From NCEH01 sp002257205 (GTDB lineage: Bacteria; Pseudomonadota; Alphaproteobacteria; Rhizobiales; Xanthobacteraceae), in assembly GCF_043195105.1 (NCBI RefSeq), contig NZ_JBAFWO010000001.1: a stretch of DNA of 64,000 nt. One strand, given 5' to 3'. This document shows positions 41,789 through 50,754 of the stretch, piece by piece; position 1 is the first letter of the stretch, and each line of letters starts with the position of its first letter. The notes beneath the pieces were generated by a model. The model was given only the letters and a program-made list of their open reading frames with translations. It made no database searches and was not told where the DNA came from. Both the position numbers and the translations under genes were made by a program.

Positions 41789-42811
41789 ATGGCGATGTTG
41801 AAGCGCATCGTGCAGACAGGCATAACGCTTGCTGCTCTTTTAGTGGGAATGCAGGCTGCGAATGCACAGACGAAGATCAGGTTCGCGCTTGACTGGATTC
41901 CCGGCTCCGCCCATGCGCCTTTCCTGATCGCGCTCCAGAAGGGCTATTATAAGGCCGAGGGCCTTGATGTGACGGTGGATCCCGGCAAGGGGTCCACCGA
42001 GGTGGTCCGCCAGCTCGCGGCTGGCGTCTACGACATGGGCTTTCCGGACATCAACGTCCTCGCCGAGTTCAATGCCCGCAATCCCGAGCAAGCCTTCCCG
42101 GTCGTCATGAGCGGCTATGAGCAGGCGCCGGCAGCGATCTTTTTCCTGAAGTCGAAGGGGATCAAGGAGCCCAAGCAGCTCGACGGCAAGAAGCTCGGCT
42201 CCGCCGCGCACGATTCCACCTTCAAGCTGTTCCCGATCTTCGCCCAGATCAACGGCATCGATCTGCCCTCGGTGCAGATCCAATACATCGAACCCAACCT
42301 GCGCGAGGCGATGCTGGCGCGCGGCGAAGTGGATGCCACGCCGGGCCAGCTTTTCAACGCGGTGATGCAGTTGAAGTCCAAGGGCGTGCCAGAAAGCGAC
42401 ATTGGCTACTTCATGTACAGCAAGTACGGCCTGCCGCTGTACAGCAATTCCATTGCCGCCAACAAGGCGTTCCTGGAGAAGAACCCGGAAGCGGTGCGCG
42501 CCTTCCTGCGCGCCACCATGAAGGGCGTGCGCGACATGGTGAAGGACCCCGAGGAAGGCGTGAAGGCGGCCCTCATCTACCAGCCGCTGCTGAATGCCGA
42601 CATCGAGCGGGAGCGTCTCAAGCTGGCGATGGATTGCTGCATCATCACCGCTAATGTCCTGAAGGACGGGTTCGGCGTGATGGATACCGAGCGGCTGCAG
42701 AAGGACATCGAGCTGATCGCCAAGGTCAACAAGCTGCCGCGCGTGCCGACCATCAAGGAGGTCTATGACCCCTCCTACCTGCCGTCCAAGGCGGACCTGA
42801 TGGTCAAGTGA
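41789..42811 (+). CDS. NMT1/TauA-like ABC transporter substrate-binding protein (orphan)
   Basis: 340 residues: signal peptide 1-26 (ending NAQ-TK), then a type II binding fold of the NMT1/SsuA/TauA family (KIRFALDWIPGSAHAPFLIALQKGYYKAEGLDVTV). Such proteins bind pyrimidine precursors, sulphonates, nitrate-like or aromatic carboxylates. No permease or ATPase gene is adjacent, so it must share a transporter encoded elsewhere. Followed by an aldehyde dehydrogenase after 136 bp and a ThDP enzyme, which suggests a substrate processed to an aldehyde (inference). ATG 41789 or ATG 41795 could start it; AGAGGGG sits just upstream. Confidence 0.87.
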   Translation: MAMLKRIVQTGITLAALLVGMQAANAQTKIRFALDWIPGSAHAPFLIALQKGYYKAEGLDVTVDPGKGSTEVVRQLAAGVYDMGFPDINVLAEFNARNPEQAFPVVMSGYEQAPAAIFFLKSKGIKEPKQLDGKKLGSAAHDSTFKLFPIFAQINGIDLPSVQIQYIEPNLREAMLARGEVDATPGQLFNAVMQLKSKGVPESDIGYFMYSKYGLPLYSNSIAANKAFLEKNPEAVRAFLRATMKGVRDMVKDPEEGVKAALIYQPLLNADIERERLKLAMDCCIITANVLKDGFGVMDTERLQKDIELIAKVNKLPRVPTIKEVYDPSYLPSKADLMVK

Positions 42812-42947
42812 GGCCGACCGGCCGGTCTCGGCCGGATTGAACCAGGATGCCGGGACGGCAGGCGCCTCCCGGCATCTCGGCGTGCAGGGCCCCCGCCCCG
42901 ATGGCACCGCGAGCCGACGCTCCAACGAAAATGCCCACGAGGCCGTC

Positions 42948-44420
42948 ATGACAAATATCGTCCAGGTTCCCTGCTTCATCGCGGGTCGCGAAATCCTCGG
43001 CGCGCGCTTCTTCGAGAAGCATGATCCCGCCACCGGCCGCCTCGCCGCCCATGTGGTGGAAACCGACGCGGACATGGTGGACCAGGCGGTGGGCGCCGCC
43101 CGCGCCGCCCTCTCCGGCCCGTGGAAGCACACCACGCTGGAGGATCGCCTCGCGCTCCTGGAGCGGATCGCCGAGCGGATGGACGCGCGGCACGCCGAGA
43201 TCGTCGCGGCGGAAATCGCCGATACCGGCAAGCCCGTCACCATCACCACCAATGTCGAGATCAGGCGCGCCACCGCCAATTTCCGCGCCTTCGCCGACAT
43301 CGCGCGCGCCTCCGCCGAGAGCGGCTTCGAGACCGTGCTGGCGAACGGCGGGCGCGCCCGCAACCGCATCATCCGCAATCCGATCGGCGTGGTGGGCATC
43401 GTCGCGCCCTGGAACCTGCCGCTGCTGCTGCTGACGTGGAAGGTCGCGCCGGCGCTGGCGTGCGGCAACACCATCGTGGTCAAGCCGTCCGAGCATTCGC
43501 CGCGCACGGCGGTGCTGCTGGCGAAGATCGCGCAGGAAGCCGGCCTGCCGGACGGGGTGCTGAACATCGTCCATGGCCACGGCGCCGGCGCGGCCGGCAG
43601 CTTCCTCGTGTCCCATCCCGGCGTGAATGCGCTGGCCTTCACCGGCGAGACGCGCACGGGCGAAGCCATCATGCAGGCGGCGGCGCAGGGTCCGCGCCCG
43701 GTTTCGCTGGAGCTGGGCGGCAAGAACCCGGCGCTGATCTTCGGCGATTGCGATCTTCAAGCCGCCATCGCCGGCACCGCCCGTTCCATGTTCGACAATT
43801 GCGGGCAGGTCTGCCTGACCACCGAGCGCATCTTCGTCCATCGCTCGGTGTTCGAACCGTTCGTGGACGGCATCGCGGCGGCCGCGCGGGCGCTGAGGCC
43901 GGGCGATCCCATGGCTGCCGAAACCACCCTCGGCCCGGCCATCAGCGCCGCGCAGCGCGACAAGGTGCTGGGCTATTACACCCGCGCGAAACAGGCCGGC
44001 GCAAGCGTGATCGCTGGCGGCGGCGGGCTCGACATGCCGGCGCCGTTCGAGAACGGTTACTGGGTCGCGCCCAGCATTTTCAGCGGCTTGCCGGACGATG
44101 CCGAGATCTGCCGCCGGGAAGTGTTCGGCCCATGTGGCCACGTGTCCGTGTTCGACGACGAGGACGAGGTGATCGCCCGCGCCAACGCCACCGACTACGG
44201 CCTCGCCGCAACCGTATGGACCCGCGACGAAGCCCGCCAGGACCGGGTCGCGACCCAGCTCCAGAGCGGCACGGTGTGGGTCAATTGCTGGCGGGTGCGG
44301 GACGAGCGCGCGGCCTTCGGCGGCTTCAAGCGCTCCGGCGTGGGGCGCGAAGGCGGCGCCTGGTCGCTGGACTTTTATTCCGAGCTGAAGACCATCTGCG
44401 CCCTGGAGCCGGCCCGCTGA
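42948..44420 (+). CDS. Aldehyde dehydrogenase (NAD(P)-dependent, ALDH superfamily)
   Basis: 490 residues. Catalytic Cys289 in NCGQVCLTTER, general base Glu255 in SLELGGKNPALIF, and cofactor/oxyanion segment VAPWNLPLLLLTWKVAPALACGN. Closest resemblance is to the betaine-aldehyde/2-hydroxymuconic-semialdehyde dehydrogenase branch. It oxidises an aldehyde to the acid; the neighbouring ThDP enzyme could supply one by decarboxylating a 2-oxo acid. ATG 42948 fits the family start; the in-frame ATG at 42837 would add 37 residues unlike the family. Confidence 0.92.
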   Translation: MTNIVQVPCFIAGREILGARFFEKHDPATGRLAAHVVETDADMVDQAVGAARAALSGPWKHTTLEDRLALLERIAERMDARHAEIVAAEIADTGKPVTITTNVEIRRATANFRAFADIARASAESGFETVLANGGRARNRIIRNPIGVVGIVAPWNLPLLLLTWKVAPALACGNTIVVKPSEHSPRTAVLLAKIAQEAGLPDGVLNIVHGHGAGAAGSFLVSHPGVNALAFTGETRTGEAIMQAAAQGPRPVSLELGGKNPALIFGDCDLQAAIAGTARSMFDNCGQVCLTTERIFVHRSVFEPFVDGIAAAARALRPGDPMAAETTLGPAISAAQRDKVLGYYTRAKQAGASVIAGGGGLDMPAPFENGYWVAPSIFSGLPDDAEICRREVFGPCGHVSVFDDEDEVIARANATDYGLAATVWTRDEARQDRVATQLQSGTVWVNCWRVRDERAAFGGFKRSGVGREGGAWSLDFYSELKTICALEPAR

Positions 44421-44449
44421 GCCGCAGGCTTGATGAGGAAACACCGCCC

Positions 44450-46174
44450 ATGAACACCCATAGCCCGGCGCCCACGACCCAAGCTGCGTCAGCTGCTGCG
44501 TCTCCTGCAGCGCCCCCTGCCACGGCCCCAGCCCCAACGGCGACCCGCAACGGCGGCCAGATCCTGGTGGATGCGCTGCGCATCCATGGGGCCGACCGCA
44601 TCTTCGGCGTGCCCGGCGAAAGCGCGCTGCCGATCTTCGATGCCATGCACGAAGGCGAGAAGGGCGTTCGCTTCATCGTCTGCCGGCACGAGGCCAACGC
44701 TTCCCACATGGCGGAAGCCGACGGAAAGCTGACCGGACTGCCGGGTCTCTGCCTGGTCAGCCGGGGGCCGGGCGCCATGCATGCCACCGTGGGGGTGCAT
44801 ACTGCCTGGCAGGATTCCACGCCGATGATCCTCATCGTCGGGCAGGTGCCCCGCACCACGCGGGGCCGCGAGGGCTTCCAGGAAATCAATTACACCCGCG
44901 TGTTCGCGGACATGGCGAAATGGGTCGGCGAGATCGAAAGCGCCGACCTGATCCCGGAATATGTCAGCCGCGCCTATCACATCGCGACCCAGGGGCGGCC
45001 GGGGCCGGTGGTGCTCTCCATCCCCGAGGACGTGCTCAGCAGCTTAAGCGCGGTGGCCGATGCGCCGGCCTTCCACCGCGCCGCCCCCGCCCCGGCGGCG
45101 AGCGACATGGCGCGGCTGCGGGACCTTCTGCAGGGCGCACAGCGCCCGCTGGTGATCATCGGCGGCAGCACCTGGACCGCCGAGGCCGCGGGCAAGGTGA
45201 GCGCCTTCTGCGCCGCCAGCGGGCTGCCGGTTGCGGCCGGGTTCCGCTCGCAGGACCTCGTGAACAACGACCTGCCGCACTATGTCGGCCATCTCACGCT
45301 GGGCTCCAGCCCGGCCCTGACGGAGCGGGTGAATGCGGCCGACGTGGTGGTGGCGATCGGCGACCGGCTCGGCGAAATCACCAGCAAGGCCTATTCCGCG
45401 CTCGATGTTCCCGCGCCCAAACAGACGCTCATCCACGTGCACCCCGGCGCGGAGGAATTGGGCCGGGTCTATAATGCCGATTTGCCGATCCTCTCGGGCA
45501 TGGAGCGGTTCGCCGACGCCCTTGCGGAACTGGAGCCGCTCGAACCCAGCCCCTGGACCGACTGGGCGCAGGCGGCCCGCGCCGAGTTCGAGGCCTACCA
45601 GCAGCCGCCGACCCGTACCGCCGGCTTCGACCTCGGCAAGATGATCCTGCATCTGCGCGAGGTCCTGCCGGACGACGCGATCATCGCCAATGGCGCCGGT
45701 AATTACACGGTGTGGCTGCACCGGTTTTTCCGCTATCGCACCTTCGGCACCCAGATGGCGCCGAAATCCGGCAGCATGGGCTATGGCCTGCCGGGGGCGA
45801 TTGCCGCGCAGTTGCGCCATCCCGCGCGCACCGTGGTGGCGCTGGCGGGCGACGGCTGTTTCCAGATGGCCTCGCCGGAATTCGCCACCGCCGTCCACCA
45901 TAAGCTGCCGATCGTGGTGATCGTGGTGAACAATGCGATCTATGGTTCGATCCGCATGCACCAGGAGCGGCATTTCCCCGGCCGGCCGAGCGGCACCTTC
46001 CTCACCAACCCCGATTTTGCCGCGCTGGCGCAAAGCTATGGCGCGCATGGCGAGGTGGTGACGCAGGATAGCGAATTCCCCGCCGCCTTCGCCCGCGCGC
46101 TGGCGGCCGGCGGCCCCGCCATCGTGGAAGTGCGGGTGCCCTCCAATCAATTGACCCCGGACATGATTATTTGA
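44450..46174 (+). CDS. Thiamine-diphosphate-dependent enzyme (acetolactate synthase/benzoylformate decarboxylase-like)
   Basis: 574 residues. A roughly 30-residue Ala/Pro/Thr-rich leader precedes the N-terminal Pyr domain with catalytic Glu81 (CRHEANASHMAEADG), then a central domain and a C-terminal PP domain with the ThDP motif GDGCFQMASPEFATAVHHKLPIVVIVVNN (from about residue 469). Family members decarboxylate or ligate 2-oxo acids. There is no acetolactate synthase regulatory subunit gene nearby, so a catabolic decarboxylase or lyase is more likely than isoleucine/valine biosynthesis. ATG 44450, 29 bp after the aldehyde dehydrogenase stop. Confidence 0.88.
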   Translation: MNTHSPAPTTQAASAAASPAAPPATAPAPTATRNGGQILVDALRIHGADRIFGVPGESALPIFDAMHEGEKGVRFIVCRHEANASHMAEADGKLTGLPGLCLVSRGPGAMHATVGVHTAWQDSTPMILIVGQVPRTTRGREGFQEINYTRVFADMAKWVGEIESADLIPEYVSRAYHIATQGRPGPVVLSIPEDVLSSLSAVADAPAFHRAAPAPAASDMARLRDLLQGAQRPLVIIGGSTWTAEAAGKVSAFCAASGLPVAAGFRSQDLVNNDLPHYVGHLTLGSSPALTERVNAADVVVAIGDRLGEITSKAYSALDVPAPKQTLIHVHPGAEELGRVYNADLPILSGMERFADALAELEPLEPSPWTDWAQAARAEFEAYQQPPTRTAGFDLGKMILHLREVLPDDAIIANGAGNYTVWLHRFFRYRTFGTQMAPKSGSMGYGLPGAIAAQLRHPARTVVALAGDGCFQMASPEFATAVHHKLPIVVIVVNNAIYGSIRMHQERHFPGRPSGTFLTNPDFAALAQSYGAHGEVVTQDSEFPAAFARALAAGGPAIVEVRVPSNQLTPDMII

Positions 46175-46247
46175 GATTTTGAATTTCCGGGTGAAAGCCC
46201 GGCAATCTCGGTCTCTGTAGGCCAAAAAGCCGTGTGTTTGCAGCGGA

Positions 46248-46263
46248 TGTTTCACGTGAAACA
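46248..46263. promoter_or_regulatory. parS centromere site 2
   Basis: Second exact TGTTTCACGTGAAACA, again with AT...AT flanks, 8.4 kb from the first. It sits in the 238-bp intergenic region between convergent genes (ThDP enzyme and TRAP permease). Confidence 0.93.
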
Positions 46264-46412
46264 TTCAATACTGGCGGACGAACAGGGGTTTACTGGCGGT
46301 TCACCGCGACTTTCCCGCGGATGAAACCATCCATTCGGGCGAATGTTTCTCGAACATGAATCCGGTCCGGCCGATGTCGCGCGACACCGGCCGGAAACCC
46401 CGCGCCGCCCCC

Positions 46413-47765
46413 CTATCTTCCCTTGCCCATGACCATATCCGGCAGGCCGGTGGCGATCTGGGGGAACAGGCAGAGCAGGACCACGGCGAGCATCATCAGC
46501 AGCACGAACGGAACCGTGCCCCAGATCACGTCCTTCAGCGGGATGTCGGGGGCGATGTTCTTGATGACGAAGATGTTCAGCCCCACCGGCGGGTGGATCA
46601 GCCCCATCTCCATGACGATGGTCATCACCACGCCAAACCAGATCAGGTCGAACCCGGCGGCCTTCAGCGGCGGCAGGATGATCGGCGCGGTCATCAGGAT
46701 GATCGACACCGGCGGCAGGAAGAAGCCCAGCACCACCACCAGTATGAGAATGGTCGCCAGCAGCAGCCATTTGGACAAATGCAGCGCCACGATCGCCTGC
46801 GCCGCCGCCTGGGAGATGTGCAGATAGCTCATCACATAGGAATACAGCAGCGACATGCCGATGATCAGCATCAGCATGGTGGCCTCGCGCAAGGTGGAGG
46901 TCAGGATCGGCTCCAGATCCTTCGGCGTCCACACCTGGTAGATGAGCGCGATCAGCACCAAAGCCAGGATCCCGCCGAGGCCGGCGGTTTCGGAGGGCGT
47001 GGCATAGCCGCCATAGAGCGCCACCATGACGCCGGTGAGCAGCACCACGAAGGGCAGCACCCGCGGCAGCGCGGCGAAGCGGTCGCGCATGGTGAGGTGC
47101 TCTTCGTGCAGGATCGCGGAGCCGGTGCCGGTCTGCTCGTAGAGCAGCTTGGCGCGGGCGAATTCCTGGCGGAAGCGCACCATGGCATAGGCGGCGAACA
47201 GCATCACCAGCAGCAGGCCCGGCCCGAGCCCGGCGAGGAATAGGCGGCCGAGCGATTGCTCGGCGGCGACCGCATAGAGGATCATGGTGATGGAGGGCGG
47301 CAAAAGAATGCCGAGCGTTCCCCCGGCGGCGATCAGGCCGGCGGCAAAGCCGCCCGAATAGCCGCGCTTGCGCATTTCCGGAATGCCGGCCGAGCCGATG
47401 GCCGAGCAGGTGGCGGGCGAGGACCCGGCCATGGCGGCGAACAAGGCGCAGGCGAACACATTGGCGATGCCGAGCCCGCCGGGGATCTTGTGCATCCAGG
47501 CATGGAGCGCGGAATAAAGATCCTGCCCGGCCTTGGACTTGCCGATGGCGGCGCCCTTGAGGATGAACAGGGGAATGGAGAGGAGGGTGATGGAGGCCAT
47601 CTCCTCATAGACATTCTGGGTGACCGTATCGAGGGATGCGGCGGGCATGAAGCCGAGCATGAACAGCACCGCCACCGCTCCGAGCGCGAAGGCGATGGGC
47701 ATGCCGATGAACATGGTCAGCAGGGTCGCCCCGCCATACATCAGGCCGACGACGAGCGTGCTCAT
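46413..47765 (-). CDS. TRAP transporter large permease (DctM-like)
   Basis: 450 residues with about 12 helices; DctM family marks include LMYGGATLLTMFIGMPIAFALG, GGFAAGLIAAGGTLGILLPPSITMILYAVAAEQSLGRLF, and PPVSIILMTAPIILPPLKAAGFDLIWFGVVM. It forms the Na+-driven substrate channel of the TRAP system. The ATG overlaps the stop of the small subunit gene (ATGA). Last gene of dctPQM. Confidence 0.93.
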   Translation of the reverse strand: MSTLVVGLMYGGATLLTMFIGMPIAFALGAVAVLFMLGFMPAASLDTVTQNVYEEMASITLLSIPLFILKGAAIGKSKAGQDLYSALHAWMHKIPGGLGIANVFACALFAAMAGSSPATCSAIGSAGIPEMRKRGYSGGFAAGLIAAGGTLGILLPPSITMILYAVAAEQSLGRLFLAGLGPGLLLVMLFAAYAMVRFRQEFARAKLLYEQTGTGSAILHEEHLTMRDRFAALPRVLPFVVLLTGVMVALYGGYATPSETAGLGGILALVLIALIYQVWTPKDLEPILTSTLREATMLMLIIGMSLLYSYVMSYLHISQAAAQAIVALHLSKWLLLATILILVVVLGFFLPPVSIILMTAPIILPPLKAAGFDLIWFGVVMTIVMEMGLIHPPVGLNIFVIKNIAPDIPLKDVIWGTVPFVLLMMLAVVLLCLFPQIATGLPDMVMGKGR

Positions 47766-48340
47766 GGGCGATCTCCGTTCCGGCGCGGCCCCGGAGCCAT
47801 GGCGCAGGCGATTTGCAGCGCGATCTGGAGCGACAGCAGCGCCATTCCAAGGGCCATGGTCGCATAGGGAATCCAGAGCGGCGGCGCCCAGGAGGAGGAG
47901 GACACATGCCCCTCGATCCAGGCCTCTTCCAGCAATGTGAACGACTTCCACGTGAAGAAGGCGCAGAAGGCAAAGCTGGCGATATCCACCAGCAGCAGCC
48001 GCGCGGCATTCACGCGCGGCGGCAGGAGCGTGCTCAAGGCCTCGATGGCCACATGGCCACGCCGGCCCTGCACATAGGCGGCGGTCATGAAGGTCGCCCC
48101 CACCAGCAGGAAGACGGATGCCTCGTCCTGCCAATAGCTCATGGCGCCGAAGGCGAGCCGCGAGGCGACGCTATAGGACAGGATCAGCCCCGCAAGCACG
48201 AGCACGAACGCGGCCAGCAGCACGATGGTGCGATTGACCAGGGCCATTGCGCGGACAAGGACCGCGAGGCCCCCGCCGCCTTGCGTGTGCGCCGCGATGC
48301 CGGCTGTGGCCTCCGGCGCGGTGTCCAGCATCTGGCTCAT
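47762..48340 (-). CDS. TRAP transporter small permease (DctQ-like)
   Basis: 192 residues, four transmembrane helices, with the family SYSVASRLAFGAMSYWQDEASVFLLVGATFMTAAYVQGRRGHVAIEAL core. ATG 48340 overlaps the DctP stop by 4 nt; an in-frame ATG at 48430 falls inside dctP and is rejected. Length and helices match the small TRAP permease. Confidence 0.9.
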   Translation of the reverse strand: MSQMLDTAPEATAGIAAHTQGGGGLAVLVRAMALVNRTIVLLAAFVLVLAGLILSYSVASRLAFGAMSYWQDEASVFLLVGATFMTAAYVQGRRGHVAIEALSTLLPPRVNAARLLLVDIASFAFCAFFTWKSFTLLEEAWIEGHVSSSSWAPPLWIPYATMALGMALLSLQIALQIACAMAPGPRRNGDRP

Positions 48341-49356
48341 GCCGCAGCCGCCAGTGCGAGCAGCTTGGCGCAATTCTCGCTCTTGCCGGCGAAGTCCTTC
48401 CAGGCGGTTTCCTTGGAAATGGCGACCCATTTGGCGATGATGTCCGGCGTCAGCATATGCACGTCGGCGCCCGCCTTCTTGTAGGTCTCCTCGACGCGCA
48501 CATCGTCGGCGAGCGCGCCCTTCAGGCCGAATTCCTGCATCTCAAGGCCGACCGTGGTGAGGATCTGCTTCTCCTTGTCCGAGAGGCTGTCGAAGATGAG
48601 CTTGGAAATCAGCAAAGGCTGGAAGGTGAATTGATAGGACTTGCCGCGCCCGGTCGCGAGATGGCGCGCGACTTCCTCGGTGCGGAAGGAAATCATGCTG
48701 GTGGAGGAGGTGACGGCCGCTTCGCAGATGCCGGTCTGCATGGCCACATAGAGTTCGTTGGAGGGGAAAGAGACAACGGTGCTGCCGATGCGCTGGAACA
48801 CGATGTCCATCTCGCGCGAGCCGCCGCGCACCTTCACGCCCTTGGCATCCTCCGGCGCGACCACCGGCTGCGCCTTGCTCACGCAGCCCGCCGCCTGCCA
48901 CACCCAGGTCAGGATCATCACACCTTTGGCGGCCAGCGCGCTTTCCAGCACCTCGCCCGCCGCCTTGGTGCGCCAGGACAGGCCGCTCTCATAGCTGGTC
49001 ACGATGCCCGGCAATTGCGCGATGTTGCATTCGGGGATTTCGCCGCCCGCATAGGCGATCGGGAACAGCGACATATCGAGCGCGCCCTTCCGCAAGGCGG
49101 AGAATTGCGCATTGGTCTTCATCAGCGAGGAGCCGGGATAGACGTTGAACTTCAAGGCGCCGTCCGAGCGCTTCTCCACCTCGGCGGCGAACTTGTTCAC
49201 CAATTGGTCGCGGAAATCGCCGTCCGTTCCCGTCGAGCCGGGGAACTGGTGCGAGATCTTCAGCGTGCGGGCATCCGCCCGTGCCGCTCCGGTGCCGCGG
49301 ATGACAAACGGCGCGGCAAGAGCGCCGGACACAAATAGCCTGCGACTGATCTTCAT
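48337..49356 (-). CDS. TRAP transporter substrate-binding protein (DctP-like)
   Basis: 339 residues: Tat signal (SRRLFVSGALAAPFVIRG), then the DctP fold LKISHQFPGSTGTDGDFRD ... Arg177 in GVKVRGGSREMD, the position of the carboxylate-binding arginine of the family. Suggests an organic acid ligand. Forms an operon with the small and large permeases through 4-nt overlaps. Confidence 0.92.
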   Translation of the reverse strand: MKISRRLFVSGALAAPFVIRGTGAARADARTLKISHQFPGSTGTDGDFRDQLVNKFAAEVEKRSDGALKFNVYPGSSLMKTNAQFSALRKGALDMSLFPIAYAGGEIPECNIAQLPGIVTSYESGLSWRTKAAGEVLESALAAKGVMILTWVWQAAGCVSKAQPVVAPEDAKGVKVRGGSREMDIVFQRIGSTVVSFPSNELYVAMQTGICEAAVTSSTSMISFRTEEVARHLATGRGKSYQFTFQPLLISKLIFDSLSDKEKQILTTVGLEMQEFGLKGALADDVRVEETYKKAGADVHMLTPDIIAKWVAISKETAWKDFAGKSENCAKLLALAAAA

Positions 49357-49469
49357 GGCGTTTCTCCCAGTATTTCCGACATTGCGGAGCGGGCGGGATT
49401 TTTCCGCGCCCGGTTCTTTCGCGCGCGCGGCTGTGGCTCAGCCCCGCGCCTGATCTTCTCGTGCGATGC

Positions 49470-50687
49470 TCAGGCGGCGTCCTCGCTGGTCGCGGGCGCC
49501 ACCTGCGCCACCACGCCGCGCGCTTCCAGCTCCTGGATCGCGGCGGGCGCGAAGCCGTAGTTTTCCAGCACCTCGCGGGTGTGCTGGCCGAGCAGCGGCG
49601 GGCTGCGGCGGATCCAGCCCTCCTCGGCGCCGGCCATCTTCAACGGGCTGGAAAGCTGCGCGAGGGGGCCGAGGGTGGGATGGGGCAAGGTCTCCACCAG
49701 GCCGAGATGGGCCACCTGCGCGTCATTGAGCGCATCCGCGACGGTGTTGATGGGCCCGGCGGGGATTTCCGCCGCCACCAGAAGGGCGGTCCAGTGGGCG
49801 CGGGTGTCGCGCGCCAGCTCCGCCTCGATGATCTCGCGCAGCAGCTGGCGATGGCCCATGCGGCTCGCATTGTCGAGGAAGCGCGGGTCGCTCTTCAGGT
49901 CCGGCCGCTCCAGGATGTCGCACAGCTTCAGCCACATATCCTGGGTGGCGGCGCCGATGTTCATGTCGCCGTCGCCGGCGCGGAACACGCCATAGGGGGT
50001 GATCACCGGATGCACGTTTCCGGTCGGCTCCGCCACCTCGCCGAGGCTGAGATAGCGCTGGCCCTGCACGCTGAGCAGGCTGACCAGGCTGGAGAGCAGC
50101 GAGGTTTCCACATGATCGCCGCGGCCCGTGTCCTGGCGCGCGATCCAGGCGCCGAGCACGCCGATGGCGAGCCACATGCCGGAAGTGAGGTCGCCGATGG
50201 CGACGCCGACGCGGGTCGGCTCGGTGGTGCCGGTCACGCTCATGAAGCCGGAATAGCCCTGGGCGATCTGGTCGAAGCCGGGGCGCGCGCTCAGCGGACC
50301 GGAGGAGCCGAAGCCGCTGATGCTGGCGATGATCAGCTCCGGCTTGAGGGCGCGCAGCTCCTGCGGATCGAGGCCGAGCTTTGCCAGGGTGCCGGGCTTG
50401 AAATTCTCGATCATGACGTCCGACTTCAGCGCCATCTCGCGCAGCAGCGCCAACCCCTCGGGGGAGCGGAAATTGAGCGCGATGCTGCGCTTGTTGCGGT
50501 TGCCGGAGAGATAATAGGCGCTCTGATCGCGGTCGAACGGTCCCCAGGTGCGGATCATGTCGCCGCCGCCCACCGGCTCGACCTTGACCACGTCGGCGCC
50601 GAGGTCCGCCAGGATCATGCTGCAAAACGGGCCGGACAGGGCGCGGGTCAGATCCAGGACGCGCATTTTCTCAAGGGGCAAAGGCAT
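49470..50687 (-). CDS. CoA-transferase family III (CaiB/BaiF/formyl-CoA transferase-like)
   Basis: 405 residues. Marks: RVLDLTRALSGPFCSMILADLGADVVKVEP at the N-terminus, IENFKPGTLAKLGL near 94-107, and the likely catalytic aspartate Asp166 in GVAIGDLTSG. Moves CoA between carboxylic acids, activating one for degradation. It lies between a TRAP importer and a GntR regulator with an enoyl-CoA hydratase, so it probably activates the imported acid. Substrate undetermined. Confidence 0.9.
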   Translation of the reverse strand: MPLPLEKMRVLDLTRALSGPFCSMILADLGADVVKVEPVGGGDMIRTWGPFDRDQSAYYLSGNRNKRSIALNFRSPEGLALLREMALKSDVMIENFKPGTLAKLGLDPQELRALKPELIIASISGFGSSGPLSARPGFDQIAQGYSGFMSVTGTTEPTRVGVAIGDLTSGMWLAIGVLGAWIARQDTGRGDHVETSLLSSLVSLLSVQGQRYLSLGEVAEPTGNVHPVITPYGVFRAGDGDMNIGAATQDMWLKLCDILERPDLKSDPRFLDNASRMGHRQLLREIIEAELARDTRAHWTALLVAAEIPAGPINTVADALNDAQVAHLGLVETLPHPTLGPLAQLSSPLKMAGAEEGWIRRSPPLLGQHTREVLENYGFAPAAIQELEARGVVAQVAPATSEDAA

Positions 50688-50754
50688 GGTCGCAGGTCAT
50701 CTTGCTTGTGGGTGTCGGGCTTGGACTGCCGGTTCGGTTCGCGGGATCGCGGCG

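Noticed and set aside
43121..46174. 1017-codon frame apparently fusing extra sequence to the ThDP enzyme
   Set aside because: The first ~440 codons are an out-of-frame shadow of the aldehyde dehydrogenase. The enzyme starts at ATG 44450.
44450..46174. ilvB-type biosynthetic acetolactate synthase
   Set aside because: There is no regulatory-subunit gene or ilv neighbour, and the partner is an aldehyde dehydrogenase.
47944..47959. Possible third parS around CACGTG at 47949-47954
   Set aside because: Only the CACGTG core and a few flanking bases match (ACTTC and AAGAA flanks instead of TGTTT and AAACA), and it lies inside the DctQ coding sequence.
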